Assembly (NCBI GenBank): GCA_007050995.1 | Contig: VJOU01000003.1 | Span: 1 to 64,000, forward strand | From: Glycocaulis profundi | GTDB lineage: Bacteria; Pseudomonadota; Alphaproteobacteria; Caulobacterales; Maricaulaceae | Length of the DNA stretch: 64,000 bases | Direction: 5' to 3' | In this document: positions 7,747 to 16,897 of the stretch, one piece after another | Layout: each line of letters starts with the position of its first letter | Numbering within the stretch: the stretch's first letter is position 1 | The notes under the pieces: model-generated | Told to the model about the DNA's origin: nothing | Databases searched by the model: none | What the model saw: only the letters and a program-made list of their open reading frames with translations | Position numbers and translations under genes: made by a program

Positions 7747-8703
7747 TTATATCCGGCTCACGCTGCCCGCCGCCGCGTCGATGGCCAGCGCGGTCTCCAG
7801 CGCGGCGAGGCCTGCGCGGCCGTCGGCGCTGGGGGCCTTGAACGCACGATCCTCGACCTTGGACAGGAAGACCTTCACGCTGGTCCCCAGCGAGTCCTTC
7901 GCGATCTCCGCGTCCGCGAAATCGGGGTCCAGCGGCAGGCCCGAACCGTTCTCGAACGTGCGCGCGATGAAATCGACCGCCACGGACTGCCCGCCCGCAT
8001 ACTCGATGGTCATCACCCGGTCGCGCTCGGACGCCACCCGGCTGGATTCCAGCACCGCCTCGGTCCCGTCCGCAAAATGCAGGGTCGCGACGACATGGTC
8101 GGCCATCCCGCCCCGGTCCGCGCGCATCTCCGCTTCGATGGAGGACGGAAGCGCGCCCGCCAGCGCCAGCGCCAGGTCGATGTCATGGATCATCAGGTCG
8201 AGCGTCACCGAGACGTCCAGATTGCGCGGGCTCGGCACGCCCATGCGCCGGGCGTGCAGGCGGCGGATGCGCGGCAGGTCGCCGAACAGGCCCATGGCCT
8301 GAGCCACGAAGCGCTCCTGATGGCCCACCTGAAGCACCAGCCCGCGCGCCTCGGCCAGCCGGACCAGCTCCTCGGCCTCGGGAACCGTGGCGCAGATCGG
8401 CTTTTCGATCAGCACCGGCCGACCCGCGGCCAGCGCGCGGCGGGCGGCGTCATGGTGGAACAGGGCGGGGCTCGCCACCGTCAGCACGTCCGCCTCCTCG
8501 ATCAGCGCGTCCAGCGAGGTGAAGGCGATGCCCTCGTGGCGGCGCGCGACCTCGCGCGCCCGGTCGCGGACCGGATCGAACACGCCGATGAACTCGGTGC
8601 GCGGATCAGCGGCGTATTTGGCGGCGTGATAGCCCCCGAACACCCCCGCGCCGACGACGCCGGCGCGCAGGAGCTTCGAACTCGTCTCATGGGTCTGTGT
8701 CAT
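7747..8703 (-). CDS. Gfo/Idh/MocA family oxidoreductase
   Basis: This 318-residue NAD(P)-dependent dehydrogenase begins with a Rossmann fold (AGVVGAGVFGGYHAAKYA, about residues 14-31), followed by the family motif EKPICAT (the conserved Lys of the EKP motif) and a C-terminal alpha/beta substrate domain. The family oxidises sugars, inositols or similar polyols; the substrate is not predictable here. The ATG at 8703 was preferred over a TTG at 8739. A conserved NDP-sugar pathway neighbour is not present, so its pathway is open. Confidence 0.85.
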   Translation of the reverse strand: MTQTHETSSKLLRAGVVGAGVFGGYHAAKYAADPRTEFIGVFDPVRDRAREVARRHEGIAFTSLDALIEEADVLTVASPALFHHDAARRALAAGRPVLIEKPICATVPEAEELVRLAEARGLVLQVGHQERFVAQAMGLFGDLPRIRRLHARRMGVPSPRNLDVSVTLDLMIHDIDLALALAGALPSSIEAEMRADRGGMADHVVATLHFADGTEAVLESSRVASERDRVMTIEYAGGQSVAVDFIARTFENGSGLPLDPDFADAEIAKDSLGTSVKVFLSKVEDRAFKAPSADGRAGLAALETALAIDAAAGSVSRI

Positions 8704-8862
8704 GGCGCGGTAAGATGCACATGCGCGGCCGATGCGCAAAGCCGCGGGCCAGAGCCGACGTCACGTTTGGTTTCGCAAGTTTGCGGGCGGCGCGTTTGCG
8801 TTCGCGCGGCGGCGGGCTACCATCAGCCCATACCCGACACTCGAAGCCCTTGAGGTTCTCCC

Positions 8863-9858
8863 ATGAAATCGCGCCACATCTCCCTGACCAAGCATTTCAC
8901 CGGCCCGGTGAAGCCTGAATATTTCCAGACCGGCGAGGCCGACCTGCCCGCGCCGAAGGACGGGGAGATCCAGGTCCGCAATGAATGGCTGTCGGTGGAC
9001 CCCTACATGCGCGGCCGCATGACGGGCATCACCACCTATATCGGCCCGTTCGAGATCGGCGCCCCCATGGAGGGCGGCGCGGTGGGCCGGGTGGTCAAGT
9101 CGAGCGCCGAGGGCTTTTCCGAAGGCGACTGGGTGATGAGCATGAACGGCTGGCGCGAGGGCTGGACCGGCCCGGCCAAGGCCGCCCAGAAGATCGACGC
9201 CGACCTCCTGCCGCCTCAGGCCTATCTGGGGATCGCGGGCCTGACCGGGCTGACCGCCTATGTGGGCCTGAAGCGCATCATCGACCTGAAAGAGGGCGAG
9301 ACCCTGTGGATGAGCGCGGGCGCGGGCGCGGTCGGCTCGGCGGGCATCCAGTTCGCCAAGGCCATGGGCGCGAAGGTCGTCGCCAGCGCGGGCGGCCAGG
9401 ACAAGTGCGACTTCTGCGAGGAGATCGGCGCGGACGCGGCGGTGGACTACAAGGCCGTCCCGGATCTGAAGAAAGCCGTCAAGGAGGCCGCGGGCGGCGG
9501 CGTGGAGGCCTATTTCGAGAACGTGGGCGGCGATCACCTTGAAGCCGCGCTGGACGTGCTCAAGCCGTTCGGCCGCATCGCCGCGTGCGGGATGATCGCG
9601 CGCTATAACGACGAGGCCCCCGCCCCCGGCCCGCGCAACATCATCCAGGTGGTGGGCAAGTCGCTGAAGATCGAGGGCTACATCGTGTCGAACCATTTCG
9701 ACATGCAGCGCGACTTCATCAGGGACCTGTCGGCCTGGATGGGCGCGGGCAAGGTGAAGAGCCGCGAGACCGTCCACGAGGGCATCGAGAACGCGCCGAA
9801 GGCCTTCATGGGCCTGTTCAGCGGCCAGAACACCGGCAAGATGGTGGTCAAGCTGTAG
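8863..9858 (+). CDS. NADP-dependent MDR oxidoreductase (CurA/YncB-like)
   Basis: The 331-residue protein belongs to the leukotriene B4 dehydrogenase-like branch of the zinc-independent medium-chain dehydrogenase/reductases, which reduce the double bond of enones. The motif NEWLSVDPYMRGRM near residue 45 is diagnostic of this branch, and the nucleotide-binding segment SAGAGAVGSAGIQFAKAMG is at about 150-170. GGTTCTCCC before the ATG gives only a modest ribosome site. It stands alone, between divergent and convergent neighbours. Confidence 0.92.
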   Translation: MKSRHISLTKHFTGPVKPEYFQTGEADLPAPKDGEIQVRNEWLSVDPYMRGRMTGITTYIGPFEIGAPMEGGAVGRVVKSSAEGFSEGDWVMSMNGWREGWTGPAKAAQKIDADLLPPQAYLGIAGLTGLTAYVGLKRIIDLKEGETLWMSAGAGAVGSAGIQFAKAMGAKVVASAGGQDKCDFCEEIGADAAVDYKAVPDLKKAVKEAAGGGVEAYFENVGGDHLEAALDVLKPFGRIAACGMIARYNDEAPAPGPRNIIQVVGKSLKIEGYIVSNHFDMQRDFIRDLSAWMGAGKVKSRETVHEGIENAPKAFMGLFSGQNTGKMVVKL

Positions 9859-9879
9859 CGGATCGGCACGGCGGGCGCG

Positions 9880-10056
9880 TCAGCGCGCCCGCATCAGCCG
9901 CCCCATGACGAAACCGCCCACCACCGCGCCGGTCATCGCGGCCAGAAGGCCGCTGCCGAACAGGTGCAGGAAGCCCGCATAGCCCAGAATCGCCACGCTG
10001 AGGCCGAGGCCTGACGCGGCGATCCTGTTCAGAACTGGGACTCGGGCGAGTTGCAT
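9880..10056 (-). CDS. Small Gly-rich membrane protein
   Basis: This 58-residue product has two hydrophobic segments (about 14-31 and 34-52), the second with a GAVVGGFVMG glycine-zipper-like pattern, and ends with basic residues. The ATG at 10056 has GGAA 5 bases upstream; an in-frame TTG lies further up. No family is recognised. Short length leaves some chance that it is not a gene, but the hydrophobic pattern and clean ATG support it. Confidence 0.5.
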   Translation of the reverse strand: MQLARVPVLNRIAASGLGLSVAILGYAGFLHLFGSGLLAAMTGAVVGGFVMGRLMRAR

Positions 10057-10262
10057 GGTTTCCAAAATGCAAATGGCGGGCCGGATCGCTAACCTTTCTT
10101 TACCATATGGAGCGATTGGACGGAAATTCTCTGAGGAACGCAGCCGACTCCCCTGTATTTCCTTGCCATCGCGTATGGGAATCGCGATTCATTCACGCGT
10201 CCAACAAAAGCCAGCCCCTGCCTTCCCGGCCGGTGCGGCGCACAAGCAGGGGGAATTCCCTT

Positions 10263-10529
10263 ATGAACAAGTCTGAACTCGCCAAAGCCGTTTCCGACAA
10301 AGCCGGCATCACCCGCGCCCAGGCCGGAGACGCCATCGACGCGCTGGTCGACGCCATCGTGGACGCCGCCAAAGCCAAGGACACCGTCCAGCTGGCCGGC
10401 TTCGGCACCTTCCACGCCAAGCACCGCGAAGCGCGCGAAGTGCGCAACCCGCGCACCGGCGAAAAGATGACCTCCAAGGCGAAGACCTCCCTGGCCTTCC
10501 GCCCGGCCTCCGCGCTGAAAGACATCTAA
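10263..10529 (+). CDS. hup: HU-family DNA-binding protein
   Basis: This is an 88-residue histone-like nucleoid protein. The N-terminal MNKSELAKAVSDKAGIT helix pair and the family signature AGFGTFHAKHREAREVRNPR (with the Pro of the DNA-intercalating arm in RNPRTGE) identify HU rather than IHF. GGGGGA lies 7-12 bases before the ATG. About 200 bases of lower-GC DNA separate it from the divergent small gene and probably hold its promoter, which includes a GATTC site of the GANTC type used by CcrM methylase in relatives. Confidence 0.95.
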   Translation: MNKSELAKAVSDKAGITRAQAGDAIDALVDAIVDAAKAKDTVQLAGFGTFHAKHREAREVRNPRTGEKMTSKAKTSLAFRPASALKDI

Positions 10530-10568
10530 GCTTCGGGTTTCCGCCCCTTCGGCGGATCTGAACGCAGA

Positions 10569-10596
10569 ACGCCGCCCCTCACGGGGCGGCGTTTTT
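10569..10596 (+). terminator. Rho-independent terminator after hup
   Basis: ACGCCGCCCC and GGGGCGGCGT form a perfect 10-bp stem with a TCAC loop, followed by TTTTG. It lies 39 bases after the HU stop and also just beyond the convergent gene's end at 10605. Confidence 0.93.
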
Positions 10597-10604
10597 GTCT
10601 GAGC

Positions 10605-11654
10605 CTATTCCAGACCCAGGAAAGCGAAGGGCTCGGACGCCTCGAAGCTGGCCGACACCTCGCCCGCGTGAACCCGCGCCTGGTTCTCGCCCAGCCTGAG
10701 CACACGCGCGCCGGAGTCTTCGGAGAAGTCCACCTCGCCCAGATCGACCCAGAAGGTGTTGGGCATCAGCGCGCTCTCGAAATAATAGATCCGGTCCTTG
10801 TGATCGACGACCGTGCGCCAGCGGGTCGAGGAGATGTTGGGCTGGTCCTCGGTGGTGATGCCGTAGGGCACCGAGGCGTTGCGGATCACGCCGAACATGC
10901 TGGCGGTCGCCGACAGCCGGTCCTCCACCTGAGGGATGGCGTTCACGTAGAAGCGCGCGCGGGCGAAGCGGTCCGCCGCCCGGTTCGTGCCCGGCAGCAT
11001 CACCGTGCCGCCAACCTCCTCCCAGTATTCGGCCAGCGCCAGCTGGCGGTCGAAGGTGGGCGAGTTGGTCATCACCTGGAACTCGCGACCGTGATGGATC
11101 ACCAGCTCGCCGCCCACGTATTCCATGATCGCGCTGTCGCCGGTGGCGTCCGACAGCGACAGGTGCAGGGTGGCCATCCGGTCCTCGCCGGGCATCCGGT
11201 CGGTCACCAGGGTGAAGGCGCCCGCCTGCACGGCCTCGACCGCCTCGGCCACGGTGGCGAAGTTGTCGAGCATGTACTGGGCCCACAGCGAGATCGCCAG
11301 ACCCGGCGTCTGGCCGTCCCATTCGGGATATTCGCTCTCGACCAGCCACAGCAGGTTCGCCGACAGCCCCGCCTCGTTCACCCCGTCCGAGCTGGCGATG
11401 TCGAAGGCGGTGGCGACCACGCTGCCATAGCGGGCGGTCCAGCTCACCGTGTTCTCGCCCGTGCCGCCGTCGCGCTCGACGCCGCGGGGCAGGATCCACA
11501 GATTGGTGCCGATGTCTGTGCTCCAGTCCATCGAGCGGGCGGTGATGATCCGGTCGTCAGGGCCCAGATAGACCACCCGCGTGCAGGCTTCCGCCGCCAC
11601 CGCTCCCGCGACCAGCAGGGCCGTGCCCGCCGCCGCCGCGCTGATCATGCGCAT
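10605..11654 (-). CDS. Secreted choloylglycine-hydrolase-family amidase
   Basis: This 349-residue Ntn hydrolase is of the linear-amide C-N hydrolase family (bile-salt hydrolase, penicillin V acylase and acyl-homoserine-lactone acylases). The N-terminal hydrophobic segment ends ...GAVAAEA and the next residue is C24 in CTRVVYLG, the expected nucleophile, so signal-peptidase cleavage would expose the catalytic Cys. R/D motifs ITARSMDW follow as in the family. AAGGAGAA precedes the ATG. It starts 15 bases after the stop of the barrel-like gene and is likely co-transcribed with it. The substrate is not predictable. Confidence 0.88.
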   Translation of the reverse strand: MRMISAAAAGTALLVAGAVAAEACTRVVYLGPDDRIITARSMDWSTDIGTNLWILPRGVERDGGTGENTVSWTARYGSVVATAFDIASSDGVNEAGLSANLLWLVESEYPEWDGQTPGLAISLWAQYMLDNFATVAEAVEAVQAGAFTLVTDRMPGEDRMATLHLSLSDATGDSAIMEYVGGELVIHHGREFQVMTNSPTFDRQLALAEYWEEVGGTVMLPGTNRAADRFARARFYVNAIPQVEDRLSATASMFGVIRNASVPYGITTEDQPNISSTRWRTVVDHKDRIYYFESALMPNTFWVDLGEVDFSEDSGARVLRLGENQARVHAGEVSASFEASEPFAFLGLE

Positions 11655-11669
11655 GTCCGTTCTCCTTGC

Positions 11670-12407
11670 TCAGAATCTCCAGGTCGCGCCGGCCAGCGGC
11701 CCGTTCAGCGCCAGATCGGCCACCACGCCGTCGCGGCGATAGTCCACCGACAGATGCCGCCATCCGCCCGACAGCCAGACGCGCTCGCCCGCCTGCCAGT
11801 TCACCGTCGCCACGAACTGATAGGTGGCGTCCGCCCCGCCCAGCATCGCTCCGCCGCCGCCATCGGCCTGGATGATGGCCGACCAGCGCTCGGACAGGGT
11901 GGCGTGGAAGCGCGCGCCGACGACCGGGTCGGCCCAGCTCCGCCGCACGGACTGGGACAGCCCCAGCGCGGGGACGGACGCCTCCGCCCGGACGCGCCAC
12001 AGCCGGGCGCCGGCGTAAATGTCGAGATAGGCGCGTTCGTCTCGCGCGACGGTCCAGCCCCCCGCAATGGTCGCGCTGGCCTGCTCCGTCCCGCCGCTGG
12101 CGGGCAGCGCCACGGGCGCGCCGAGGTCCACGCGGCCCTCGGAGCTGCTGGAGGTCCATGTCAGGTCGCCCAGGATCACGCCCCGGCCCTTGCGGGCCGT
12201 GCCGGTCAGGAAGGCCGCGCCGTCGCTGTCTTCGAGCAGTTCGCCGAAGGAGCGCTCGATCCGGACGGCTGGAAAGCCCGCCGCGGGCCGGATGCGGCCC
12301 TCCAGCCCCGCCGCCCAGACATAGGGGGTGAGCTGGACCCGCCAGGCCTCGCCGGGCGCGGACCCGGGCTGGGACGTGATGGCGGCGGCGAGCAGGACGG
12401 CCAGCAT
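11670..12407 (-). CDS. Putative outer-membrane beta-barrel protein
   Basis: The 245-residue protein has a short signal-like N-terminus and then alternating polar/hydrophobic strands rich in Trp, Tyr and Gly (for example WRVQLTPYVWAAGLEGRI, AYLDIYAGARLWRV, RVWLSGGWRHLSVDYR), ending in Phe (ATWRF), the usual barrel C-terminal signature. GGAGGGG precedes the ATG. No specific family is recognised; it may be a small porin-like or surface protein. It leads the two-gene set with the secreted amide hydrolase. Confidence 0.72.
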   Translation of the reverse strand: MLAVLLAAAITSQPGSAPGEAWRVQLTPYVWAAGLEGRIRPAAGFPAVRIERSFGELLEDSDGAAFLTGTARKGRGVILGDLTWTSSSSEGRVDLGAPVALPASGGTEQASATIAGGWTVARDERAYLDIYAGARLWRVRAEASVPALGLSQSVRRSWADPVVGARFHATLSERWSAIIQADGGGGAMLGGADATYQFVATVNWQAGERVWLSGGWRHLSVDYRRDGVVADLALNGPLAGATWRF

Positions 12408-12501
12408 GGACCCCTCCGGGCGCGCGCGGGCCGGAGGCGGCCTCGCGCGCCTCCCATCGAAACTAGCCCGGACGTCCCGCCCGGCAAGCGGGTGGAATCC
12501 C

Positions 12502-13869
12502 CTACTCCGCGGCGCGGCGCTCGGCGGCCACCGGCTTGAGGGCGTCCGCGATCTGGAAGGCCATCTCCAGCGCCTGGTCGGCGTTCATGCGCGGGTCGCA
12601 GTGGGTGTGGTAGCGCGAGGACAGGTCCGCCTCGGCCAGCCCGCCCGATCCGCCCACGCATTCGGTCACGTTCTGGCCGGTCATCTCGAAATGCACCCCG
12701 CCCGGCTCGGCGCCCTCCGCGCGCACCACGTCCATGAAGCTGCGAAGCTCGGACAGGATGGAATCGAAGGCCCGGGTCTTGTAGCCGGTGGACGCCTTGA
12801 TGGTGTTGCCGTGCATGGGGTCGCAGGCCCAGACCACCTGATGGCCGGATTTGACCACCGCCCGGACCAGCTTCGGCAGGTGCGCCTCCACCTTGCCCGC
12901 GCCCATGCGGGCGTAGAGCACGATGCGCCCCGCCTCGTTCTGGGGGTTCAGGGTGTCGATGAGCTGGAGCAGCTCGTCTTCGGGCAGGGTCGGGCCGCAC
13001 TTGATCCCGATCGGGTTCTCGATGCCGCGGCAGTATTCCACGTGGGCGTGGTCGGGCTGGCGCGTGCGGTCGCCGATCCAGACCAGGTGCGCGCTGGTCG
13101 CGTACCAGCGGCCCGAGCTGGAATCCATGCGGGTCAGCGCCTCCTCGAAGGGCAGGTGCAGGGCCTCGTGGCTGGTGAAGAAGTCCACCCCCTCCAGCGA
13201 GGGCGCCCCGTCAGGCGTCACGCCGCAGGCGCGCATGAAGGCCAGCGCCTCGGAGATGCGGTCGGCGTATTCCTGATAGCGCTCGCCCGCGGGGCTGTCC
13301 GACAGGAATTCCAGCGTCCACTGATGCACGTTGTGCAGGTCCGCATACCCGCCCGACGCCAGCGCCCGCAGAAGGTTCAGCGTCGCCGCGGACTGGTCGT
13401 AGGCGCGGATCAGGCGCTGGGGGTCGGGCACGCGGCCTTCGGGGGTGAAGGCCATGTCGTTGATGGAGTCCCCGCGATAGCTGGGCAGCTCCACCCCGTC
13501 CTGGGTCTCGGTGTCCGATGAGCGCGGCTTGGCGAACTGGCCCGCGATCCGGCCCACCTTCACCACGGGCTTGGCCGCGGCGAAGGTCATCACCACCGCC
13601 ATCTGCAGCAGCACCCGGAAGGTGTCGCGCACGTTCGCGGCGGAGAATTCCTTGAAGCTCTCCGCGCAGTCGCCGCCCTGCAGCAGGAAGGCCTGCCCCG
13701 CCGCCACGTTGGCGAGCTGGCGTTTCAGCCGCCGCGCCTCGCCCGCGAACACAAGCGGCGGACGCCCGGCCAGCTCGGCCTCTACGGCTTCCAGCGCGCC
13801 CGCGTCGGGATAATTGGGCAGCTGCTTGCCAGGGCGGTCTCTCCAGCTCGACGGGCTCCAGGCGGTCAT
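12502..13869 (-). CDS. aroG: Class II DAHP synthase
   Basis: This 455-residue enzyme condenses phosphoenolpyruvate and erythrose 4-phosphate to DAHP, the first shikimate-pathway step. It is of the class II (plant/Mycobacterium) type: WSPSSWR near the start, [20 protein letters not shown] with the metal-ligand Cys, [12 protein letters not shown], and [18 protein letters not shown]. The ATG at 13869 lies 14 bases after the gor stop; an earlier ATG at 13902 would overlap gor. It is read in the same direction as gor and probably shares its transcript. Confidence 0.95.
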   Translation of the reverse strand: MTAWSPSSWRDRPGKQLPNYPDAGALEAVEAELAGRPPLVFAGEARRLKRQLANVAAGQAFLLQGGDCAESFKEFSAANVRDTFRVLLQMAVVMTFAAAKPVVKVGRIAGQFAKPRSSDTETQDGVELPSYRGDSINDMAFTPEGRVPDPQRLIRAYDQSAATLNLLRALASGGYADLHNVHQWTLEFLSDSPAGERYQEYADRISEALAFMRACGVTPDGAPSLEGVDFFTSHEALHLPFEEALTRMDSSSGRWYATSAHLVWIGDRTRQPDHAHVEYCRGIENPIGIKCGPTLPEDELLQLIDTLNPQNEAGRIVLYARMGAGKVEAHLPKLVRAVVKSGHQVVWACDPMHGNTIKASTGYKTRAFDSILSELRSFMDVVRAEGAEPGGVHFEMTGQNVTECVGGSGGLAEADLSSRYHTHCDPRMNADQALEMAFQIADALKPVAAERRAAE

Positions 13870-13883
13870 GGCGCGGTCTCTTC

Positions 13884-15263
13884 TCATTTCGGCGGGGTCC
13901 ATTTTTCCCGCATGGTCACGATTTCCTCCGCGACGGTGGGATGCACCGCGCAGGTGGCGTCGAACTGGGCCTTGGTCAGCCCGGCCTTCACCGCGATGGC
14001 GATGGCCTGGATGATCTCCGGCGCGTCGTCTCCGACAAGATGGACGCCCACGACCCGGCCGTCATCGGCCTTGACCACCAGCTTGACCAGCATGCGGTCG
14101 GGGTTCTCGCCCAACATGCCCTTCATCGGCCGGAAGGTCGACTTGTAGACGTCGATTTGTCCGTACTTTCTACGGGCCTCGCCCTCGGTCAACCCCACAG
14201 TGCCGGCGGGGGGCTGGCTGAACACCGCGCTGGCGATGTCGGTGTGGTCGTAGGCGGCGGGTCCGTCGCCATACAGCGTCTGCACCACGCACATCGCCTC
14301 GCGGATCGCCACGGGGGTCAGGTTCACCCGGTCGGTCACGTCGCCCACCGCATAGATGTTGTCCGCCGTGGTCTTGGAATACTCATCGACGATGATCGCG
14401 CCGCGCTCGTCGGTCTTCACCCCGGCCGCGTCCAGGCCCAGCCCCGCGGTGTTGGGCGCGCGCCCGGTGGCCAGGCAGACCTGATCGACTTGATCGATGG
14501 TTTCGCCGTTCTCCAGATGCACGGTGGTGAAGCCGTCCCCGCCGGGCTTGTCGATCTTGGCGAGGTTGCAGTGGGTGATCACCCGCACGCCAGAGCGTTT
14601 CAGCCCCTCATGGACGGCCACGCGCACGTCCTCGTCGAACCCGCGCAGCACCGTCTCCCCGCGATAGACCAGGCACACCTCAACCCCCAGCCCCGCGAAG
14701 ACCTGCGCGAACTCCACCGCGATATACCCGCCCCCGGCGATGACCATGTGTTTGGGCAGGGTCTTGAGGTGGAACAGCTCGTTGGACGTGCAGGCGAACT
14801 CCGCCCCCTCGATGGTGTCGGGCTTCCACGGCCAGCCGCCCACGGCGATCAGGATGTTCTTGGCCGTCACCGTCCGGCCGGCATTGACCAGCCGGATCGT
14901 GTGCGCGTCCTCGAGCACCGCCCGGTCCTCGATCAGCTCCGCGCCCGCATTGGCCAGGTTCTTCGCATAGATGCCCGACAGGCGGTCCACCTCGTCATTC
15001 ATGGTGTCGCGGAATTTCGGCCAGTCGAAGCTCGGCTCCCCCACGCTCCAGCCATACTCCCCGGCGAGCTGGAACTGCTTGGCGAAGCCCGAGGCATAGA
15101 CCATGAACTTCTTGGGCACGCAGCCGCGGATCACGCAGGTCCCGCCCGGCCGGTGCTCCTCGGCCACGCCGACCCGCGCGCCCGAGATCGCCGCCAGCCG
15201 AGACCCCCTCACCCCGCCCGAGCCCGCGCCGATGGTGAAAAGGTCGTAATCGTACCGGGACAT
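13884..15263 (-). CDS. gor: Glutathione-disulfide reductase
   Basis: This 459-residue flavoprotein reduces oxidised glutathione with NADPH. It has the N-terminal FAD motif [14 protein letters not shown], the redox-active disulfide in [13 protein letters not shown], an NADPH domain ([20 protein letters not shown]), and the C-terminal interface motif [10 protein letters not shown] with the catalytic His. In many alphaproteobacteria gor directly follows rpiA; here a two-gene island lies between them. A TATATT at about 15326-15331 on the minus strand could serve as its own -10, though no good -35 is seen. Confidence 0.96.
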   Translation of the reverse strand: MSRYDYDLFTIGAGSGGVRGSRLAAISGARVGVAEEHRPGGTCVIRGCVPKKFMVYASGFAKQFQLAGEYGWSVGEPSFDWPKFRDTMNDEVDRLSGIYAKNLANAGAELIEDRAVLEDAHTIRLVNAGRTVTAKNILIAVGGWPWKPDTIEGAEFACTSNELFHLKTLPKHMVIAGGGYIAVEFAQVFAGLGVEVCLVYRGETVLRGFDEDVRVAVHEGLKRSGVRVITHCNLAKIDKPGGDGFTTVHLENGETIDQVDQVCLATGRAPNTAGLGLDAAGVKTDERGAIIVDEYSKTTADNIYAVGDVTDRVNLTPVAIREAMCVVQTLYGDGPAAYDHTDIASAVFSQPPAGTVGLTEGEARRKYGQIDVYKSTFRPMKGMLGENPDRMLVKLVVKADDGRVVGVHLVGDDAPEIIQAIAIAVKAGLTKAQFDATCAVHPTVAEEIVTMREKWTPPK

Positions 15264-15438
15264 CGCTCAACCGCCTGAATCTGGAAACACGCCGCCCGCG
15301 CGCTCATCGCGCGGCGGGCGGGCTCAATATAGGGATGCGGCGCGGCGGGGCCAGCGGTAGAACGGGGATCGTGGCGATGGGGCGCAGGCGAGCCCACGCT
15401 CACTCAGTCGGGGGTCCCACAGAATCATTTTAAGTTGC

Positions 15439-15444
15439 TATAAA
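15439..15444 (+). promoter_or_regulatory. Extended -10 promoter of the island
   Basis: TGC-TATAAA (15436-15444) fits an extended -10 element in an A/T-rich patch (TTTTAAGTTGC) immediately upstream of the ParB-like gene. Transcription would begin near 15450, which argues against the GTG at 15449 as the translation start. Confidence 0.5.
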
Positions 15445-15511
15445 AGGGGTGAAATCGATCTATAGCGGCCTTAGAGCGCTAAACGACTGGTCGGTTGATA
15501 TGGGGGGATGG

Positions 15512-16828
15512 ATGTCGGACGAAATACAGGACATCGAAGTTGAGCGCATCTTCCTCTATGAGGAAAACCCTCGCCACGAACCGCTTGAAACTCAGGAAGC
15601 CGTCATTGCCCAATTATGCCAAGATGAGCAGGTATATGAACTAGCAGTGAGCATCTGCCAAGCGGGAACAAACCCTTTAGAATTAGTTGGACTTGTGGAA
15701 AAGGAAGGCACCGGGAAGCGAGGAACCAAGAAGGCTTATGAGGTCTGGGAAGGTAACCGCCGTATCTGTGCCATTCAACTCCTTAATGATCCCGAGAAAG
15801 CACCTGCCAAAGACCGCCCACGCTTTGAAAAGTTGACCGAGAATTACACCCCGATTCTCAAAGTGAAAGGTGTTGTCTTCGATGACCATCAACGCCTCAA
15901 ATTTTGGATGTCGAATATCCATGGGGGTGCCCAAGGCGGCGCTGGGCGGAAGCAGTGGGGAGCAGTTGAAAAGACCCGTGCTACCGGTGCCCCTAAAAAT
16001 GCCGTCGCTCTAGCCCTTTTGGAGCGCGCTAAGGACTACGGCATTGTCACTTCTGAACAGTGGAAGGGCAAGCTCACCACGTTGACACGGTATGTTGGCA
16101 ACTCGCAGATGAAATCCGCTCTTGGGTTAGATACATCTGACGTCACGACGCTCAAGTCAGATTTGACCGAAGAAGATTTCATCGCATCACTGAAAACATT
16201 GGTCAGCGACCTGCTTTCCGGGGAACTCTCCTCTCGACACAACAAAACGGAAATTGATCGTTATGCGCGCAGACTGCCCGAGAAGGCAGGCGCTACAACC
16301 AAGCGCGCCACATCGCGCTCGATCTCTAATATTGGCGCTCCTGAAGGAGCGCCGACCTTTAAAGCCGGCTCAAGAAAGCCCGGACTGCCGAAGCCCTCAA
16401 AGCCAGCCAAGCCAAGCCAACCAACGAAAATTCGTCCCTCGCAAGAACTTCAAGACGCATTGGATCGCAGAGGAAATCCGAAACTTCAGCAGATCTATTA
16501 TGATATCTGCGAAGTCTCTGCTGTAGAACATCCGCTTCTCGTAGCAGTTGGCGCATGGATTTTTATCGAATGCTTAACGGCTGAAACTGGCCGATCAGAC
16601 AATCGTCCATTTAAAGATTACTATGGCAATCATTTCCTTGAGAAACTGGGCTGGGCAGGAAAAGAGCGAGGGGTGATCCGGTATGCAATTGAGAGATTGT
16701 CACGCGGTGGTAACGACACGAAGCATCATGCACTTGCCGGGTCATTTGATGCTCAGCAGACCATCACGGATATGGCCTTGGTAACGCCGGTGCTGGTGGC
16801 TACCCTCAAGCATGTTGAAGGCAACTGA
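15512..16828 (+). CDS. ParB/Srx-fold protein with possible HEPN-like end
   Basis: The 438-residue product begins with a ParB/sulfiredoxin-type domain (about 1-130): VERIFLYEENPRHE, then VYELAVSICQAGTNPLELV and VWEGNRRICAIQLL, where EGNRR matches the phosphate-binding box of ParB and DUF262 proteins. A Lys/Pro/Ser-rich linker spans about 255-310. The C-terminal domain (311-438) is helical and ends with RGGNDTKHHALAG, containing an R-x6-H pattern (R398, H405) like HEPN ribonucleases. I chose the ATG at 15512 because it follows a GGGGGG site and keeps the domain intact; ATG 15500 is an alternative. Base composition is clearly lower in GC than neighbours. It pairs with the methyltransferase 69 bases downstream. 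The function is unknown; a DNA-sensing effector is an inference. Confidence 0.8.
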   Translation: MSDEIQDIEVERIFLYEENPRHEPLETQEAVIAQLCQDEQVYELAVSICQAGTNPLELVGLVEKEGTGKRGTKKAYEVWEGNRRICAIQLLNDPEKAPAKDRPRFEKLTENYTPILKVKGVVFDDHQRLKFWMSNIHGGAQGGAGRKQWGAVEKTRATGAPKNAVALALLERAKDYGIVTSEQWKGKLTTLTRYVGNSQMKSALGLDTSDVTTLKSDLTEEDFIASLKTLVSDLLSGELSSRHNKTEIDRYARRLPEKAGATTKRATSRSISNIGAPEGAPTFKAGSRKPGLPKPSKPAKPSQPTKIRPSQELQDALDRRGNPKLQQIYYDICEVSAVEHPLLVAVGAWIFIECLTAETGRSDNRPFKDYYGNHFLEKLGWAGKERGVIRYAIERLSRGGNDTKHHALAGSFDAQQTITDMALVTPVLVATLKHVEGN

Positions 16829-16897
16829 AGCCTATGGCCGTGACGGGGCGTATTCGCTAGAATTCGCTAAAATGCAAGGCGAAACGGGCTTAGAACC

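Noticed and set aside
15449-15511. Upstream GTG start for the ParB-like protein
   Set aside because: It lies at the predicted transcription start of the extended -10 promoter and has no spaced ribosome site; ATG 15512 fits better.
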